37,134 nt of DNA from CAZCCV01 sp964497515 (lineage in GTDB: Bacteria; Armatimonadota; UBA5829; DTLH01), in assembly GCA_964497515.1 (NCBI GenBank), contig CAZCCV010000025.1, positions 1 through 37,134 of the forward strand. Reading direction: 5' to 3'. The translations under genes were made by a program, and so were the position numbers. Shown here one piece after another: positions 1 to 7,714 of this stretch. Each line of letters begins with the position of its first letter. The first letter of the stretch is position 1. Under the pieces are notes generated by a model. It saw only the letters and a program-made list of their open reading frames with translations, made no database searches and was not told where the DNA came from.

Positions 1-53
1 TTCTTGCCAAGAGATATGCAAAACCAATTTTACACACTTTAGAAGAGGTAACC

Positions 54-85
54 CACGCCTCACGAGGCAGCCTGCGTGCTTTTCT
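54..85 (+). terminator. possible terminator of an upstream gene
   Basis: CACGC (54-58) can pair with GCGTG (74-78), with an alternative inner GCCT/AGGC hairpin, and a CTTTTCT tract follows at 79-85. It would end transcription of a gene lying left of the window. The stem is short and partly conflicting, so this is tentative. The rest of 1-250 shows no coding potential that I can support. Confidence 0.28.
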
Positions 86-199
86 GGCTTGGCTCCTTGC
101 GCAGTTACCCGTTTTGCTGGTATCCTGTGAGTTGAAAAGCGTGTCACTCGCAGCAAATGTGAACCGTTTCAGGATCTGGCAAGGTTAGTCGTGCACGCG

Positions 200-228
200 T
201 TCTCAGAACCTGCCGGTAGTGATATGCT
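200..228 (+). promoter_or_regulatory. possible sigma70-type promoter for ilvE
   Basis: TTCTCA (200-205) and TATGCT (223-228) are spaced by 17 bp, each with four matches to the consensus hexamers. Transcription would begin near 235, just before the AGGAGAG ribosome site at 243-249. Both hexamers are weak, so confidence is low. Confidence 0.25.
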
Positions 229-256
229 TCGAATATTCTGGTAGGAGAGCTTGCCA

Positions 257-1129
257 ATGGGATCGATGATACATCTCAATGGAAGACTAATCCCCGAATC
301 GGAAGCCCACATATCGGTTTGTGACCACGGGTTTCTGTATGGTGATGGAGTCTTCGAAGGTATTCGGGTATACAACCGAAAAGTTTTCAAACTGAGGGAG
401 CATATTGCACGACTGTATATGGGAGCCAGGGCAATTGGAATGGAACTCACCATCCCCCAGGAGACTTTCGTGCAAAATGTGCTCGATGTCGTTCGAGCTA
501 ACGATATGGCTAATGGCTATATTCGAGTAAACGCTTCGCGTGGAATCGGATTGGGATTAGATCCCGTAGTCTGTAAGAAGCCAGTAATTCTTATAATGAC
601 CAGCCAGTTATCGCTTTACCCGAAAGAGATGTACGAAAACGGCCTTGCAGTAATCACTTGTTCTACCAGAGTGCCACCTCCGCACTCGATTGACCCTCGG
701 ATCAAGATTACCGGTAAGTACATTTGCAACATAGTTGCCAAAATGGAGGCTAACAGAGTTGGCGCCGGTGAAGGACTGATGCTAAACGCACAGGGCTACG
801 TGGCTGAGTGCACCGGAGACAATATTTTTATCATCAAGGATGGCAGACTCATTACACCACCGCCTGCTGCCGGGATTCTTGAAGGAATCACCCGCAATAC
901 AGTCATTGACCTTGCACGCGAGGAAGGAATCGAAGTCACCGAAGAATGGATGACTCAGTACGATATCTATAGCGCGGATGAGTGTTTCCTTACAGGGACT
1001 GCTGCTGAAGTGATACCTGTCACACGCCTAGATGGCAGAATCATCGGCGATGGCAAAGTGGGGTCGACCACAAAGCGACTGATGCAGCTTTACAAAGCAT
1101 TTGTTAACAAGGAAGGTGTGCCAGTTTAG
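257..1129 (+). CDS. ilvE: branched-chain amino acid aminotransferase (class IV PLP enzyme)
   Basis: Class IV aminotransferase that interconverts branched-chain 2-oxo acids and Leu/Ile/Val using glutamate. The N-terminal motif FLYGDGVFEGIRVY and the later VAECTGDNIF are family signatures. By alignment with IlvE, the PLP lysine is K150 in the segment RIKITGKY. The start is set at ATG 257 because AGGAGAG (243-249) lies 7 nt upstream; a TTG at 251 is in frame but abuts that site, and a second ATG at 266 is possible. The length of 290 aa fits compact bacterial IlvE. It is followed 9 nt later by mcsA, in the place where Bacillus has ctsR. D-amino acid transaminase and aminodeoxychorismate lyase share the fold, so substrate is inferred from overall similarity. 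Confidence 0.85.
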   Translation: MGSMIHLNGRLIPESEAHISVCDHGFLYGDGVFEGIRVYNRKVFKLREHIARLYMGARAIGMELTIPQETFVQNVLDVVRANDMANGYIRVNASRGIGLGLDPVVCKKPVILIMTSQLSLYPKEMYENGLAVITCSTRVPPPHSIDPRIKITGKYICNIVAKMEANRVGAGEGLMLNAQGYVAECTGDNIFIIKDGRLITPPPAAGILEGITRNTVIDLAREEGIEVTEEWMTQYDIYSADECFLTGTAAEVIPVTRLDGRIIGDGKVGSTTKRLMQLYKAFVNKEGVPV

Positions 1130-1138
1130 ATACTTCTA

Positions 1139-1510
1139 ATGGAACTGCCAATCTGTCAGATGTGTCAGACGAAAAAGGCGACCGTCAGCTTCAGTAGCTG
1201 GCGGTCGGGTCGCTATTTGGAGCGAACGTTTGTGTGCAATGATTGCGCGGCGTCGTTCGAAAAACTGCACTATGGCGGCTCCGAAAGGGTTGCAAGGTTG
1301 ATTATGGGCGCTACGGCAGACAGAGCCAAAGCCGCAGGCATCGATCCGGCTACTGACTGCTCCGGCTGCGGGACATCACTTGTCGATATTCTAACTAACG
1401 CCACCACCGGATGTGAACTCTGCTACCAGGAGTTCGTCTACGAGATAATTCATGCTATCCAGACAATTCAGGGCTGGGATGCGCATGTTGGCAAGCTGCC
1501 AAATGGGTAA
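1139..1510 (+). CDS. mcsA: McsA-like zinc-binding activator of the McsB arginine kinase
   Basis: Small cysteine-rich protein of 123 aa with four CxxC pairs: CQMC (6-9), CNDC (33-36), CSGC (74-77) and CELC (92-95). This is the zinc-ribbon arrangement of McsA, which binds and activates the McsB protein-arginine kinase. It is shorter than Bacillus McsA (about 185 aa) because it stops after the zinc ribbons and has no C-terminal UVR-type helical domain. It sits 9 nt after ilvE and 8 nt before mcsB, which supports the assignment strongly. No good ribosome site is visible before the ATG, so translation is probably coupled to ilvE. A generic UvrB/UvrC-motif protein is the alternative annotation. Confidence 0.8.
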   Translation: MELPICQMCQTKKATVSFSSWRSGRYLERTFVCNDCAASFEKLHYGGSERVARLIMGATADRAKAAGIDPATDCSGCGTSLVDILTNATTGCELCYQEFVYEIIHAIQTIQGWDAHVGKLPNG

Positions 1511-1518
1511 GAATAGTA

Positions 1519-2562
1519 ATGTGGAAAGACATTCCGCCGGCGTGGACCAGAGCTGACGGTCCTGAGTCGGATATTGTAATCTCAACCAGAGCTAGGCTTG
1601 CGAGAAACCTGTCGGGCATTCCATTTCCGGGCAGAGCATCGGCGGAGGATCTCGAAAAAGCGGCAAAACGAGTGCTGCGGGCAGGATCCGGACTCGAGAT
1701 CCGTTGGCCGGATTTGCAGATTGTCGAAATTGCCGGGCTGAGCGAAGAGAACAGGTCGTTTCTGATCGATGCTCACCTTGCCAGCCCGCAACAGGTCTTA
1801 CCCAGAAAAAGCGGGTTTGTTTTTCTTGAGCCAGGAGGCAGGATTGCCATAATGGTAAATGAGGAGGACCATCTCCGCATTCAGACAATCCTCCCTGGAC
1901 TTGCGCCGATTGCCTCTTGGCAACTTGCAGACGAGATAGATGACGAGTTGGCAGGAGCACTGACTTTTGCGTGTTCCGGTAGACTGGGTTATCTCACTGC
2001 GAGCCTGTCGAACGTTGGTACCGGACTTAGAATGTCGGCGATGATGCACCTTGCCGGGCTTGCAGCAGTCAGAAGACTCGGGCAGACGCTGAGAGCAGCT
2101 ATTGATCTGGGTGTCTCGGTTCGAGGTATATTTGGAGAAGGGTCGCAGGGACTGGGCGACCTGTACCAGGTCTCTAATGAGGTGACTCTGGGAGCCACAG
2201 AGCGCGAATACGTAGAGCGTGTGCGGGCTGTATCCGAGCATATCCTCGGCGAAGAACGCAATGCGCGAGAAGAAGTGATGTGCAAGAATCGGATGCAGCT
2301 TCTAATGGCTGCGCGAGGCAGTATGGCACGACTCCGAGCAGCGGAGACTGTCTCTGCTGGGGAAGCGATGAAGCTGCTCTCACCGATCCGACTTGCAAGC
2401 GCACTTGGGCTTGTAGAGAGCATCACTACACGCCTGCTTAACGAACTTATGGTCGCAATGAGGGTTATGAGAGTTCAGACACCCGACGATTATGCGTCTA
2501 GAATGGATGATAGAAGACGCGCCGTTCTCGTACGCAGGCGACTACGTGGAATTGAAATATAG
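1519..2562 (+). CDS. mcsB: protein arginine kinase McsB (phosphagen kinase family)
   Basis: Phosphagen-kinase-fold enzyme that phosphorylates protein arginines and so tags substrates for ClpC-ClpP. Family motifs in order are STRARLARN (22-30, nucleotide phosphate binding), VNEEDH (113-118), YLTASLSNVGTGLR (158-171) and GEGSQGLGDLYQVSN (206-220). DDRRRA at 330-335 resembles the C-terminal RDxxRA phosphoarginine-binding motif, with the first Arg replaced. The length of 347 aa is normal. The conserved active-site Cys of the family, in a T-x-C-P-T-N-L-G-T-G context, is Ser162 here (codon AGC at 2002-2004). It is the last gene of the ilvE-mcsA-mcsB unit; clpC follows after 171 bp with its own promoter. 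Confidence 0.9.
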   Translation: MWKDIPPAWTRADGPESDIVISTRARLARNLSGIPFPGRASAEDLEKAAKRVLRAGSGLEIRWPDLQIVEIAGLSEENRSFLIDAHLASPQQVLPRKSGFVFLEPGGRIAIMVNEEDHLRIQTILPGLAPIASWQLADEIDDELAGALTFACSGRLGYLTASLSNVGTGLRMSAMMHLAGLAAVRRLGQTLRAAIDLGVSVRGIFGEGSQGLGDLYQVSNEVTLGATEREYVERVRAVSEHILGEERNAREEVMCKNRMQLLMAARGSMARLRAAETVSAGEAMKLLSPIRLASALGLVESITTRLLNELMVAMRVMRVQTPDDYASRMDDRRRAVLVRRRLRGIEI

Positions 2563-2617
2563 ATGGGTGATTATCTTTGCCTGTAGGTATAACCGGGCGG
2601 AGAAATCGAAAGTCTAG

Positions 2618-2623
2618 TATAAT
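2618..2623 (+). promoter_or_regulatory. TATAAT -10 element, likely clpC promoter
   Basis: A perfect TATAAT lies about 110 bp before the clpC start. The -35 position (around 2595-2600) is GC-rich and matches poorly, which could mean an activator or a stress-regulated promoter. I see no CtsR heptad repeats and no CIRCE element here. Confidence 0.4.
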
Positions 2624-2650
2624 AGGTGTAGTAGTATTACGATGGTATCG

Positions 2651-2672
2651 AACGGGCTGAGGGATGCCCGTT
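2651..2672 (+). promoter_or_regulatory. leader hairpin upstream of clpC
   Basis: AACGGGC (2651-2657) and GCCCGTT (2666-2672) form a perfect 7-bp stem with an 8-nt loop. It lies between the TATAAT and the clpC start and has no T tract after it. It is more likely an operator or 5' leader structure than a terminator. Confidence 0.4.
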
Positions 2673-2733
2673 ACTATTATTGTTCCGGAAGGTAAGTCTC
2701 CGGCAGTCCCCAAGCAAAGGAGGGAGATGACAG

Positions 2734-5208
2734 ATGTGGCAGAGGTTCACTGAGCGAGCACGAAGAGTTGTGTTCTTAGCCCAGGAAGAAGCTGGTAGGC
2801 TTGGCGAGAACTATGTTTCTACCGAGCATCTGCTGCTTGGCCTGGTTAGGGAAAACGACAGCGTTGCCGCACGAATCCTTGACCGCATGGGCGTATCACT
2901 GAGCCGTGTCAAAGCCGAGATCGAACGCCAGGTCTCTAGAGGAGATGGCAGACTCGGCCAGGACATGCAGCTTACGCCGCGCGCGAAACGAGTGATTGAT
3001 CTCGCCTATGACGAAGCGAGACAACTAAATAACAACTATATTGGAACCGAGCACCTGCTCCTTGGCCTCATTCGCGAAGGAGAAGGTCTGGCAGGCAGAG
3101 TCCTTGCCAAACTCGGTGTAGACCTGGAACGTACACGCCGGGAGGTTATGAGCCTCCAAGATGGCGATACTGCGATTGCGCCGCAGGCAGGCAGTCGGAC
3201 GCGTTCGCGAACCCCTACCTTGGATGAGTTCGGACGCGACCTTACAGAGCTGGCTCGCCAGGAAAAACTCGACCCGTGTATCGGAAGAAACACTGAGATC
3301 GAGCGTGTGATCCAAATCCTGTCACGACGAACAAAGAACAACCCGGCTCTCATCGGCGAACCCGGCGTTGGAAAGACTGCGATTGCCGAAGGACTTGCTC
3401 AGCGCATCATCGCAGGAGACACGCCCGAGACGCTCAAAGACAAACGCATCGTCGCCCTAGACCTTGCTGGGCTGGTGGCGGGAACCAAATACCGCGGCGA
3501 GTTCGAAGAGCGAATGAAGCGAGTGATGGAAGAAGTCAGAAAAGCCGCGGGTGAAGTTATACTGTTCATCGACGAGCTTCATACACTGGTTGGCGCTGGT
3601 GCGGCAGAAGGTGCAATAGACGCATCGAATATTATGAAGCCGGCTCTCGCCAGAGGCGAGCTTCAGTGTATTGGCGCTACTACAATGGACGAGTTCCGCA
3701 AGTATATCGAACGCGATGCTGCTCTGGAACGCAGATTCCAGCCGGTTCAGGTGAGAGAGCCTTCTACAGATGAGGCAATCGAGATACTGAAAGGACTGCG
3801 GGATCGGTACGAAGCGCACCACGGTGTAGAAATCAAAGATGAGGCAGTAATTGCAGCGGTAAGACTCGCTGACAGATACATAACCGACAGGTCGCTTCCG
3901 GATAAAGCGATTGACCTGATTGATGAAGCAGCCTCAAGAGTGAGACTGCAGTTGACACTGCCTCCGCGCGAACTGCGGACGGCGAAACAGGAATTGGCCA
4001 AGATAACCAAAGAGCTGAATGCTGTTCCAACTAACGAACAGTATGATAAGGGGCTGGAATTGGCCGACAAACAGAAGGAGCTCAAATCGAAGATAGAAGA
4101 GCTCGATCGTGAATGGCAGAAGAGCAAATCTGACCTGCCAAACGTCGTGACCGAAGAGGAGATCGCGAGCATAGTCTACAGTTGGACGGGCATCCCTGTT
4201 GCAAGACTGGTTGAGGGCGAAACAGCAAAGCTCCTCAAGATGGAAGAAGCGCTGCACGGGAGAATAATCGGCCAGCACGAGGCTGTGGTTGCTGTGTCGA
4301 AGGCGGTCCGCCGCGCCAGGTCCGGACTGAAAGACCCCAAGCGGCCTATGGGAACGTTTATTTTCCTCGGCCCCACCGGCGTGGGTAAGACGGAGCTCGC
4401 CAGAGCACTCGCGGCGTTCTTGTTCGAGAGTGAAGACAACCTGATAAGAATCGATATGTCCGAGTACATGGAGCGGTTCGCTGTCTCTCGGCTGGTTGGT
4501 GCGCCCCCTGGATACGTTGGCTACGATGAGGGCGGACAGTTGACCGAAGCTGTGCGGCGTCAACCGTACTCTGTGGTACTGCTCGATGAGATCGAAAAAG
4601 CGCACCCGGAAGTATTTAATATCTTGCTGCAGGTTACTGAAGATGGGCGCTTGACCGACGCTCAGGGCAGGATTGTCGACTTCAAAAACACGCTTATCAT
4701 AATGACGAGTAACATAGGCGCTGGCTCGATCACGAGCGGCGAAAGCATCGGTTTCCGCCCGGCTGCAAAGGCGGATGAGAACGAGCGCGCCTACGAGAGC
4801 ATGAAAAACCGAATTACCGAAGAGATGAAGCGCGTGTTCAGACCCGAGTTCCTGAACAGAGTGGATGAAGTCATCGTATTCCACGCGCTTACGCAGGAGC
4901 AGATTCTCCAGATTGTTGATCTGATGATCTCTTCGGTTCGGACTCAACTGAAGGTACAGGGGATGAGCTTAGACGTCAGCGCAGAAGTAAAGAACCTGCT
5001 GGCTGCAGAAGGTTTCGATCCCCACTATGGAGCACGTCCTTTAAGACGCGCAGTTCAGAGGATGATTGAGGATCCTCTGTCGGAAGAGATACTCCTCGGC
5101 CGGTTCAGTGCGGGAGATACGATTCGGGCTATGCTCGAAGACGGAAGAGTCTTTTTTACCAAGGCTGAAGAACCTGAACCAGCCGAACCAGCTACGACAA
5201 GTCCGTAG
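2734..5208 (+). CDS. clpC: ClpC AAA+ unfoldase of the Clp protease
   Basis: Hsp100 unfoldase that feeds proteins, including arginine-phosphorylated ones, to ClpP. Two Clp-N repeats (about 1-145) bind phosphoarginine and adaptors. NBD1 has GEPGVGKT (208-215) and FIDE (278-281); a coiled M domain of the ClpC length lies near 410-465; NBD2 has GPTGVGKT (546-553). The ClpP-docking tripeptide IGF is at 672-674, so partnership with ClpP is expected. The length of 824 aa is typical of ClpC and too short for ClpB. A strong ribosome site, AGGAGG at 2718-2723, lies 10 nt before the ATG. It follows mcsA-mcsB as in Bacillus, but as a separate transcription unit, and ends at a strong terminator. Confidence 0.96.
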   Translation: MWQRFTERARRVVFLAQEEAGRLGENYVSTEHLLLGLVRENDSVAARILDRMGVSLSRVKAEIERQVSRGDGRLGQDMQLTPRAKRVIDLAYDEARQLNNNYIGTEHLLLGLIREGEGLAGRVLAKLGVDLERTRREVMSLQDGDTAIAPQAGSRTRSRTPTLDEFGRDLTELARQEKLDPCIGRNTEIERVIQILSRRTKNNPALIGEPGVGKTAIAEGLAQRIIAGDTPETLKDKRIVALDLAGLVAGTKYRGEFEERMKRVMEEVRKAAGEVILFIDELHTLVGAGAAEGAIDASNIMKPALARGELQCIGATTMDEFRKYIERDAALERRFQPVQVREPSTDEAIEILKGLRDRYEAHHGVEIKDEAVIAAVRLADRYITDRSLPDKAIDLIDEAASRVRLQLTLPPRELRTAKQELAKITKELNAVPTNEQYDKGLELADKQKELKSKIEELDREWQKSKSDLPNVVTEEEIASIVYSWTGIPVARLVEGETAKLLKMEEALHGRIIGQHEAVVAVSKAVRRARSGLKDPKRPMGTFIFLGPTGVGKTELARALAAFLFESEDNLIRIDMSEYMERFAVSRLVGAPPGYVGYDEGGQLTEAVRRQPYSVVLLDEIEKAHPEVFNILLQVTEDGRLTDAQGRIVDFKNTLIIMTSNIGAGSITSGESIGFRPAAKADENERAYESMKNRITEEMKRVFRPEFLNRVDEVIVFHALTQEQILQIVDLMISSVRTQLKVQGMSLDVSAEVKNLLAAEGFDPHYGARPLRRAVQRMIEDPLSEEILLGRFSAGDTIRAMLEDGRVFFTKAEEPEPAEPATTSP

Positions 5209-5231
5209 CTTGAGAGTCCTACCAGGCAACC

Positions 5232-5267
5232 AAAAAGCCCCCGATGGATTTCCAAAGGGGGCTTTTT
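5232..5267. terminator. bidirectional Rho-independent terminator
   Basis: AAAAAGCCCCC (5232-5242) and GGGGGCTTTTT (5257-5267) form a perfect 11-bp stem with a 14-nt loop, with A and T runs on both sides. It lies between clpC (+) and the convergent epimerase gene (-) and can serve both. Confidence 0.92.
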
Positions 5268-5283
5268 CGCAACTCTAAAACGA

Positions 5284-6216
5284 CTACAACGAAAGCAAAT
5301 GCTGATAAACCTCTTGTAACCCTGATTCGAGACTTGTGAGTGGCTCAAAACCAAGTATTTCGCGTGCGGCATTTCCACCGCTGGAGGAGTATCTAATCTC
5401 GCCGGGAACAGCATCATCGTAAATGATGTCAACACGTTTGCCAGTCACTTTCATTATCAGCTCGCACAATTCGTTTATACTGATGCTTCTACCGGCGGCG
5501 ATGTTAAAGGCTCTCCCGGCTGCGGATTCGTGGAAGCAGGCGGCGTAATTGACTCTCGCAATATCTTTCACAAAGACAAAATCTCGCGTCTGGCCTCCAT
5601 CTCCGTAGATGTGCAACTCCTGACCAGCAATAACCCGATGCAGGAACTTGGGAATCACAGCCGCATACTGCGATTTGGGATTCTGTCGAGGGCCGAACAC
5701 GTTGAAGTATCTGAGCCGAACCGTCTCAAGACCGTACAGTTTGTGAAAGACGCTGCAGTAGTGTTCTGCACAGATCTTGCTCGCACCGTAAGGAGAAAGC
5801 GGCTGCGGAAGCAGTGATTCACTCTGAGGAGCGCTGCCAGTGTCTCCGTAGACAGCACTAGATGAGGCAAATGCCAACCGTTTTACACCACACTCTTTCG
5901 CGCATTTCAGCACATTCAGCGTGCCGGTGACGTTTACATCGTGGACGAACTCGGGCTCTTCTACCGAACGAATTGCGGATATCTCTGCTGCGTGGTGGAG
6001 AACATACTCGGCACCAACCATCGCCGATTTCAGCGCAGAATGGTCGCGAATATCTCCACGCACAAAACCAATCTGGCCGTGGATACCACTCAGGTTGCTT
6101 TCCATTCCGGTAGAAAGGTCGTCGTAGACAACAACCTGGTGCCCGTTTTGAACGAGAAGCTCCACTAAGTGACTTCCGATGAATCCGGCTCCGCCAGTAA
6201 CCACAAACCTTGCCAC
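5284..6216 (-). CDS. NAD-dependent sugar-nucleotide epimerase/dehydratase (GalE-like)
   Basis: Extended short-chain dehydrogenase acting on nucleotide sugars, probably a UDP-glucose 4-epimerase-type enzyme for envelope polysaccharides. It has the NAD-binding motif GGAGFIGSH (8-16), the substrate Ser region ASSSAVYG, and the catalytic YxxxK in SPYGASK (Y143, K147). The start is GTG at 6216: AAAGGAG (reverse complement of 6225-6231) lies 8 nt upstream and the Rossmann strand begins at once with ARFVVTGG. A further 19 codons are open upstream, back to an ATG at 6273, but they look like leader. The length from GTG is 310 aa, normal for the family. The exact sugar cannot be read from the sequence. 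Confidence 0.85.
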   Translation of the reverse strand: MARFVVTGGAGFIGSHLVELLVQNGHQVVVYDDLSTGMESNLSGIHGQIGFVRGDIRDHSALKSAMVGAEYVLHHAAEISAIRSVEEPEFVHDVNVTGTLNVLKCAKECGVKRLAFASSSAVYGDTGSAPQSESLLPQPLSPYGASKICAEHYCSVFHKLYGLETVRLRYFNVFGPRQNPKSQYAAVIPKFLHRVIAGQELHIYGDGGQTRDFVFVKDIARVNYAACFHESAAGRAFNIAAGRSISINELCELIMKVTGKRVDIIYDDAVPGEIRYSSSGGNAAREILGFEPLTSLESGLQEVYQHLLSL

Positions 6217-6250
6217 AGAGTACGCTCCTTTAGAATAGTTGATCTTTCTG

Positions 6251-6267
6251 AGGCACTTGTGGTGCCT
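6251..6267 (-). promoter_or_regulatory. leader hairpin upstream of the epimerase gene
   Basis: AGGCAC (6251-6256) and GTGCCT (6262-6267) form a 6-bp stem with a 5-nt loop, 35 bp before the epimerase GTG on the minus strand. There is no T tract in that direction. Its role is unknown. Confidence 0.3.
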
Positions 6268-6310
6268 TTGCATTATCTAGTTGCCCACGCTGAACGTGAG
6301 TATCAGACAG

Positions 6311-6334
6311 ATTATCGGTTCATCTGGCGATAAT
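6311..6334 (-). repeat. inverted repeat just after folC
   Basis: ATTATCG (6311-6317) and CGATAAT (6328-6334) form a perfect 7-bp stem with a 10-nt loop, 6 bp past the folC stop on the minus strand. The stem is AT-rich and no T run follows, so it is at best a weak terminator or a 3'-end structure. Confidence 0.3.
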
Positions 6335-6340
6335 GCAGAG

Positions 6341-7714
6341 TCAGAGCGGCGAGACTGGATTCCAATTGGCTAACGCCTCACGATCAACCTCTCCTATAGT
6401 ATGGAACGAACCTGTAATAATTACCAGGTCATCCTCTGCAGCAGATTCAAGTGCGGTGGACGCAGCCGCACGGACAGTCTCAGCTATTCGAATGTTTGGG
6501 ACAAAACCGTATGCTGCGTGAGCGATCTCTGATGCGGGTCGAGCAGTCATCCAATCGAAGCTGGTGGCGATTATTTCATCCGCGAGGGGCGCTAATGGTG
6601 CAAGAAAACCCTCGATTGAGTGCGTGGATAGCATTCCGACAACCAGAATAAGCCGTTTGTGTGGAATCTGCCGGATTGATTCCGCAAGACTCTTTGCTGC
6701 CCCGGGATTGTGAGCGGCGTCGATGATGACTGTTGGCTTGATCCTCAACACTTCCAATCTGGCGGGAAGATAGGCTTGCTCAATACCGGCCGAGATTACG
6801 TGGTCTGTAGCTTCTGATGCGTGCCCTGTTGTACGCAAAGCCGCTACCGCGGCGGCGGCTGTTGCAGCATTCGTCCGTTGGAAATCTCCGTAAAGACCCG
6901 GCTGAATCGGGCCGATTGTTCCTTCCGGCAATTCAATGGTGACTTTGTTTTCGCTCACACCATATCTCACAACGGTATCTGCAGAGGGTGAAGCCGGAAG
7001 TGGTGTGAAGTCTTTCGGCAGTACACGCCATATCGACTCCACACCCTGTTCACGAGCAGTACTATAGATGCTCTGCCAAGCTTCTTGCGAATCGGCGGCT
7101 GTAACAAGCGGCGTCCCTGGCTTTGCTATGCCGGCCTTATCCCACGCGATCTTCGAAATGCTGTCGCCCAGCCGTTCGGTGTGATCGAGAGATACATTAG
7201 TTATAACCGACACCAACGGATGCACCAGATTAGTCGCATCGTACCGTCCGCCCATACCGACTTCGATTACGGCATAGTCGACGTTCTTGCGAGCAAAGTG
7301 CAGAAATGCCATAAGAGTCTTCGCTTCAAACTCTGTACCTTGTCCGAAGTCTGTTGGAGCAACTGCCTCCAAGTGCGGCGCTAACTCGCTCATAAGCTCG
7401 GTGAACTCTTCTTTTGAGATCATCTCGCCGTTTATCTGTATCCTCTCTCGAACGTCGTAGACATATGGCGAAAGGTACGTGCCGACGGTATATCCGGCCG
7501 ATCTCAATATCGAGGACACAAAAACACAGGTAGAGCCTTTGCCGTTAGTGCCGGTCACGTGCACTACTTTCAGCGCCTTCTGTGGATCGCCCACACGGCG
7601 ACAGAGCTCTCTGAAGCGGTCTAAGCCGAACTTGATTCCGAATTTCAGTAGTCCCGACAGGTAGTCGAGAGCGTCATCGTAGGTGCGAATACTAGACCTT
7701 GCCGGAACACCCAA
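6341..7714 (-). CDS. folC: bifunctional folylpolyglutamate synthase / dihydrofolate synthase
   Basis: Mur-ligase-family ATPase that adds glutamate to dihydropteroate and/or folates. The P-loop is VTGTNGKGS (GTNGKGS 55-61). The family segments ITNVSLDHTERLG, DKAGIAKPG and DAAHNPGAAKSL are all present. The length of 457 aa is slightly above average. The best start is TTG at 7714, which lies inside the 3' end of fba (23-nt overlap); a GAGAGGA-like ribosome site precedes it, and no ATG in this frame occurs before the conserved P-loop. The overlap indicates translational coupling to fba. The pathway role is folate retention and one-carbon metabolism. Confidence 0.92.
   Translation of the reverse strand: MGVPARSSIRTYDDALDYLSGLLKFGIKFGLDRFRELCRRVGDPQKALKVVHVTGTNGKGSTCVFVSSILRSAGYTVGTYLSPYVYDVRERIQINGEMISKEEFTELMSELAPHLEAVAPTDFGQGTEFEAKTLMAFLHFARKNVDYAVIEVGMGGRYDATNLVHPLVSVITNVSLDHTERLGDSISKIAWDKAGIAKPGTPLVTAADSQEAWQSIYSTAREQGVESIWRVLPKDFTPLPASPSADTVVRYGVSENKVTIELPEGTIGPIQPGLYGDFQRTNAATAAAAVAALRTTGHASEATDHVISAGIEQAYLPARLEVLRIKPTVIIDAAHNPGAAKSLAESIRQIPHKRLILVVGMLSTHSIEGFLAPLAPLADEIIATSFDWMTARPASEIAHAAYGFVPNIRIAETVRAAASTALESAAEDDLVIITGSFHTIGEVDREALANWNPVSPL

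Noticed and set aside
2563..2733. CtsR or CIRCE operator before clpC
   Set aside because: Neither GGTCAAA heptads nor a TTAGCACTC/GAGTGCTAA pair is present.
3934..4947. 337-codon open frame antisense to clpC
   Set aside because: It is the reverse-strand shadow of a highly conserved gene and has no recognisable motif or ribosome site.
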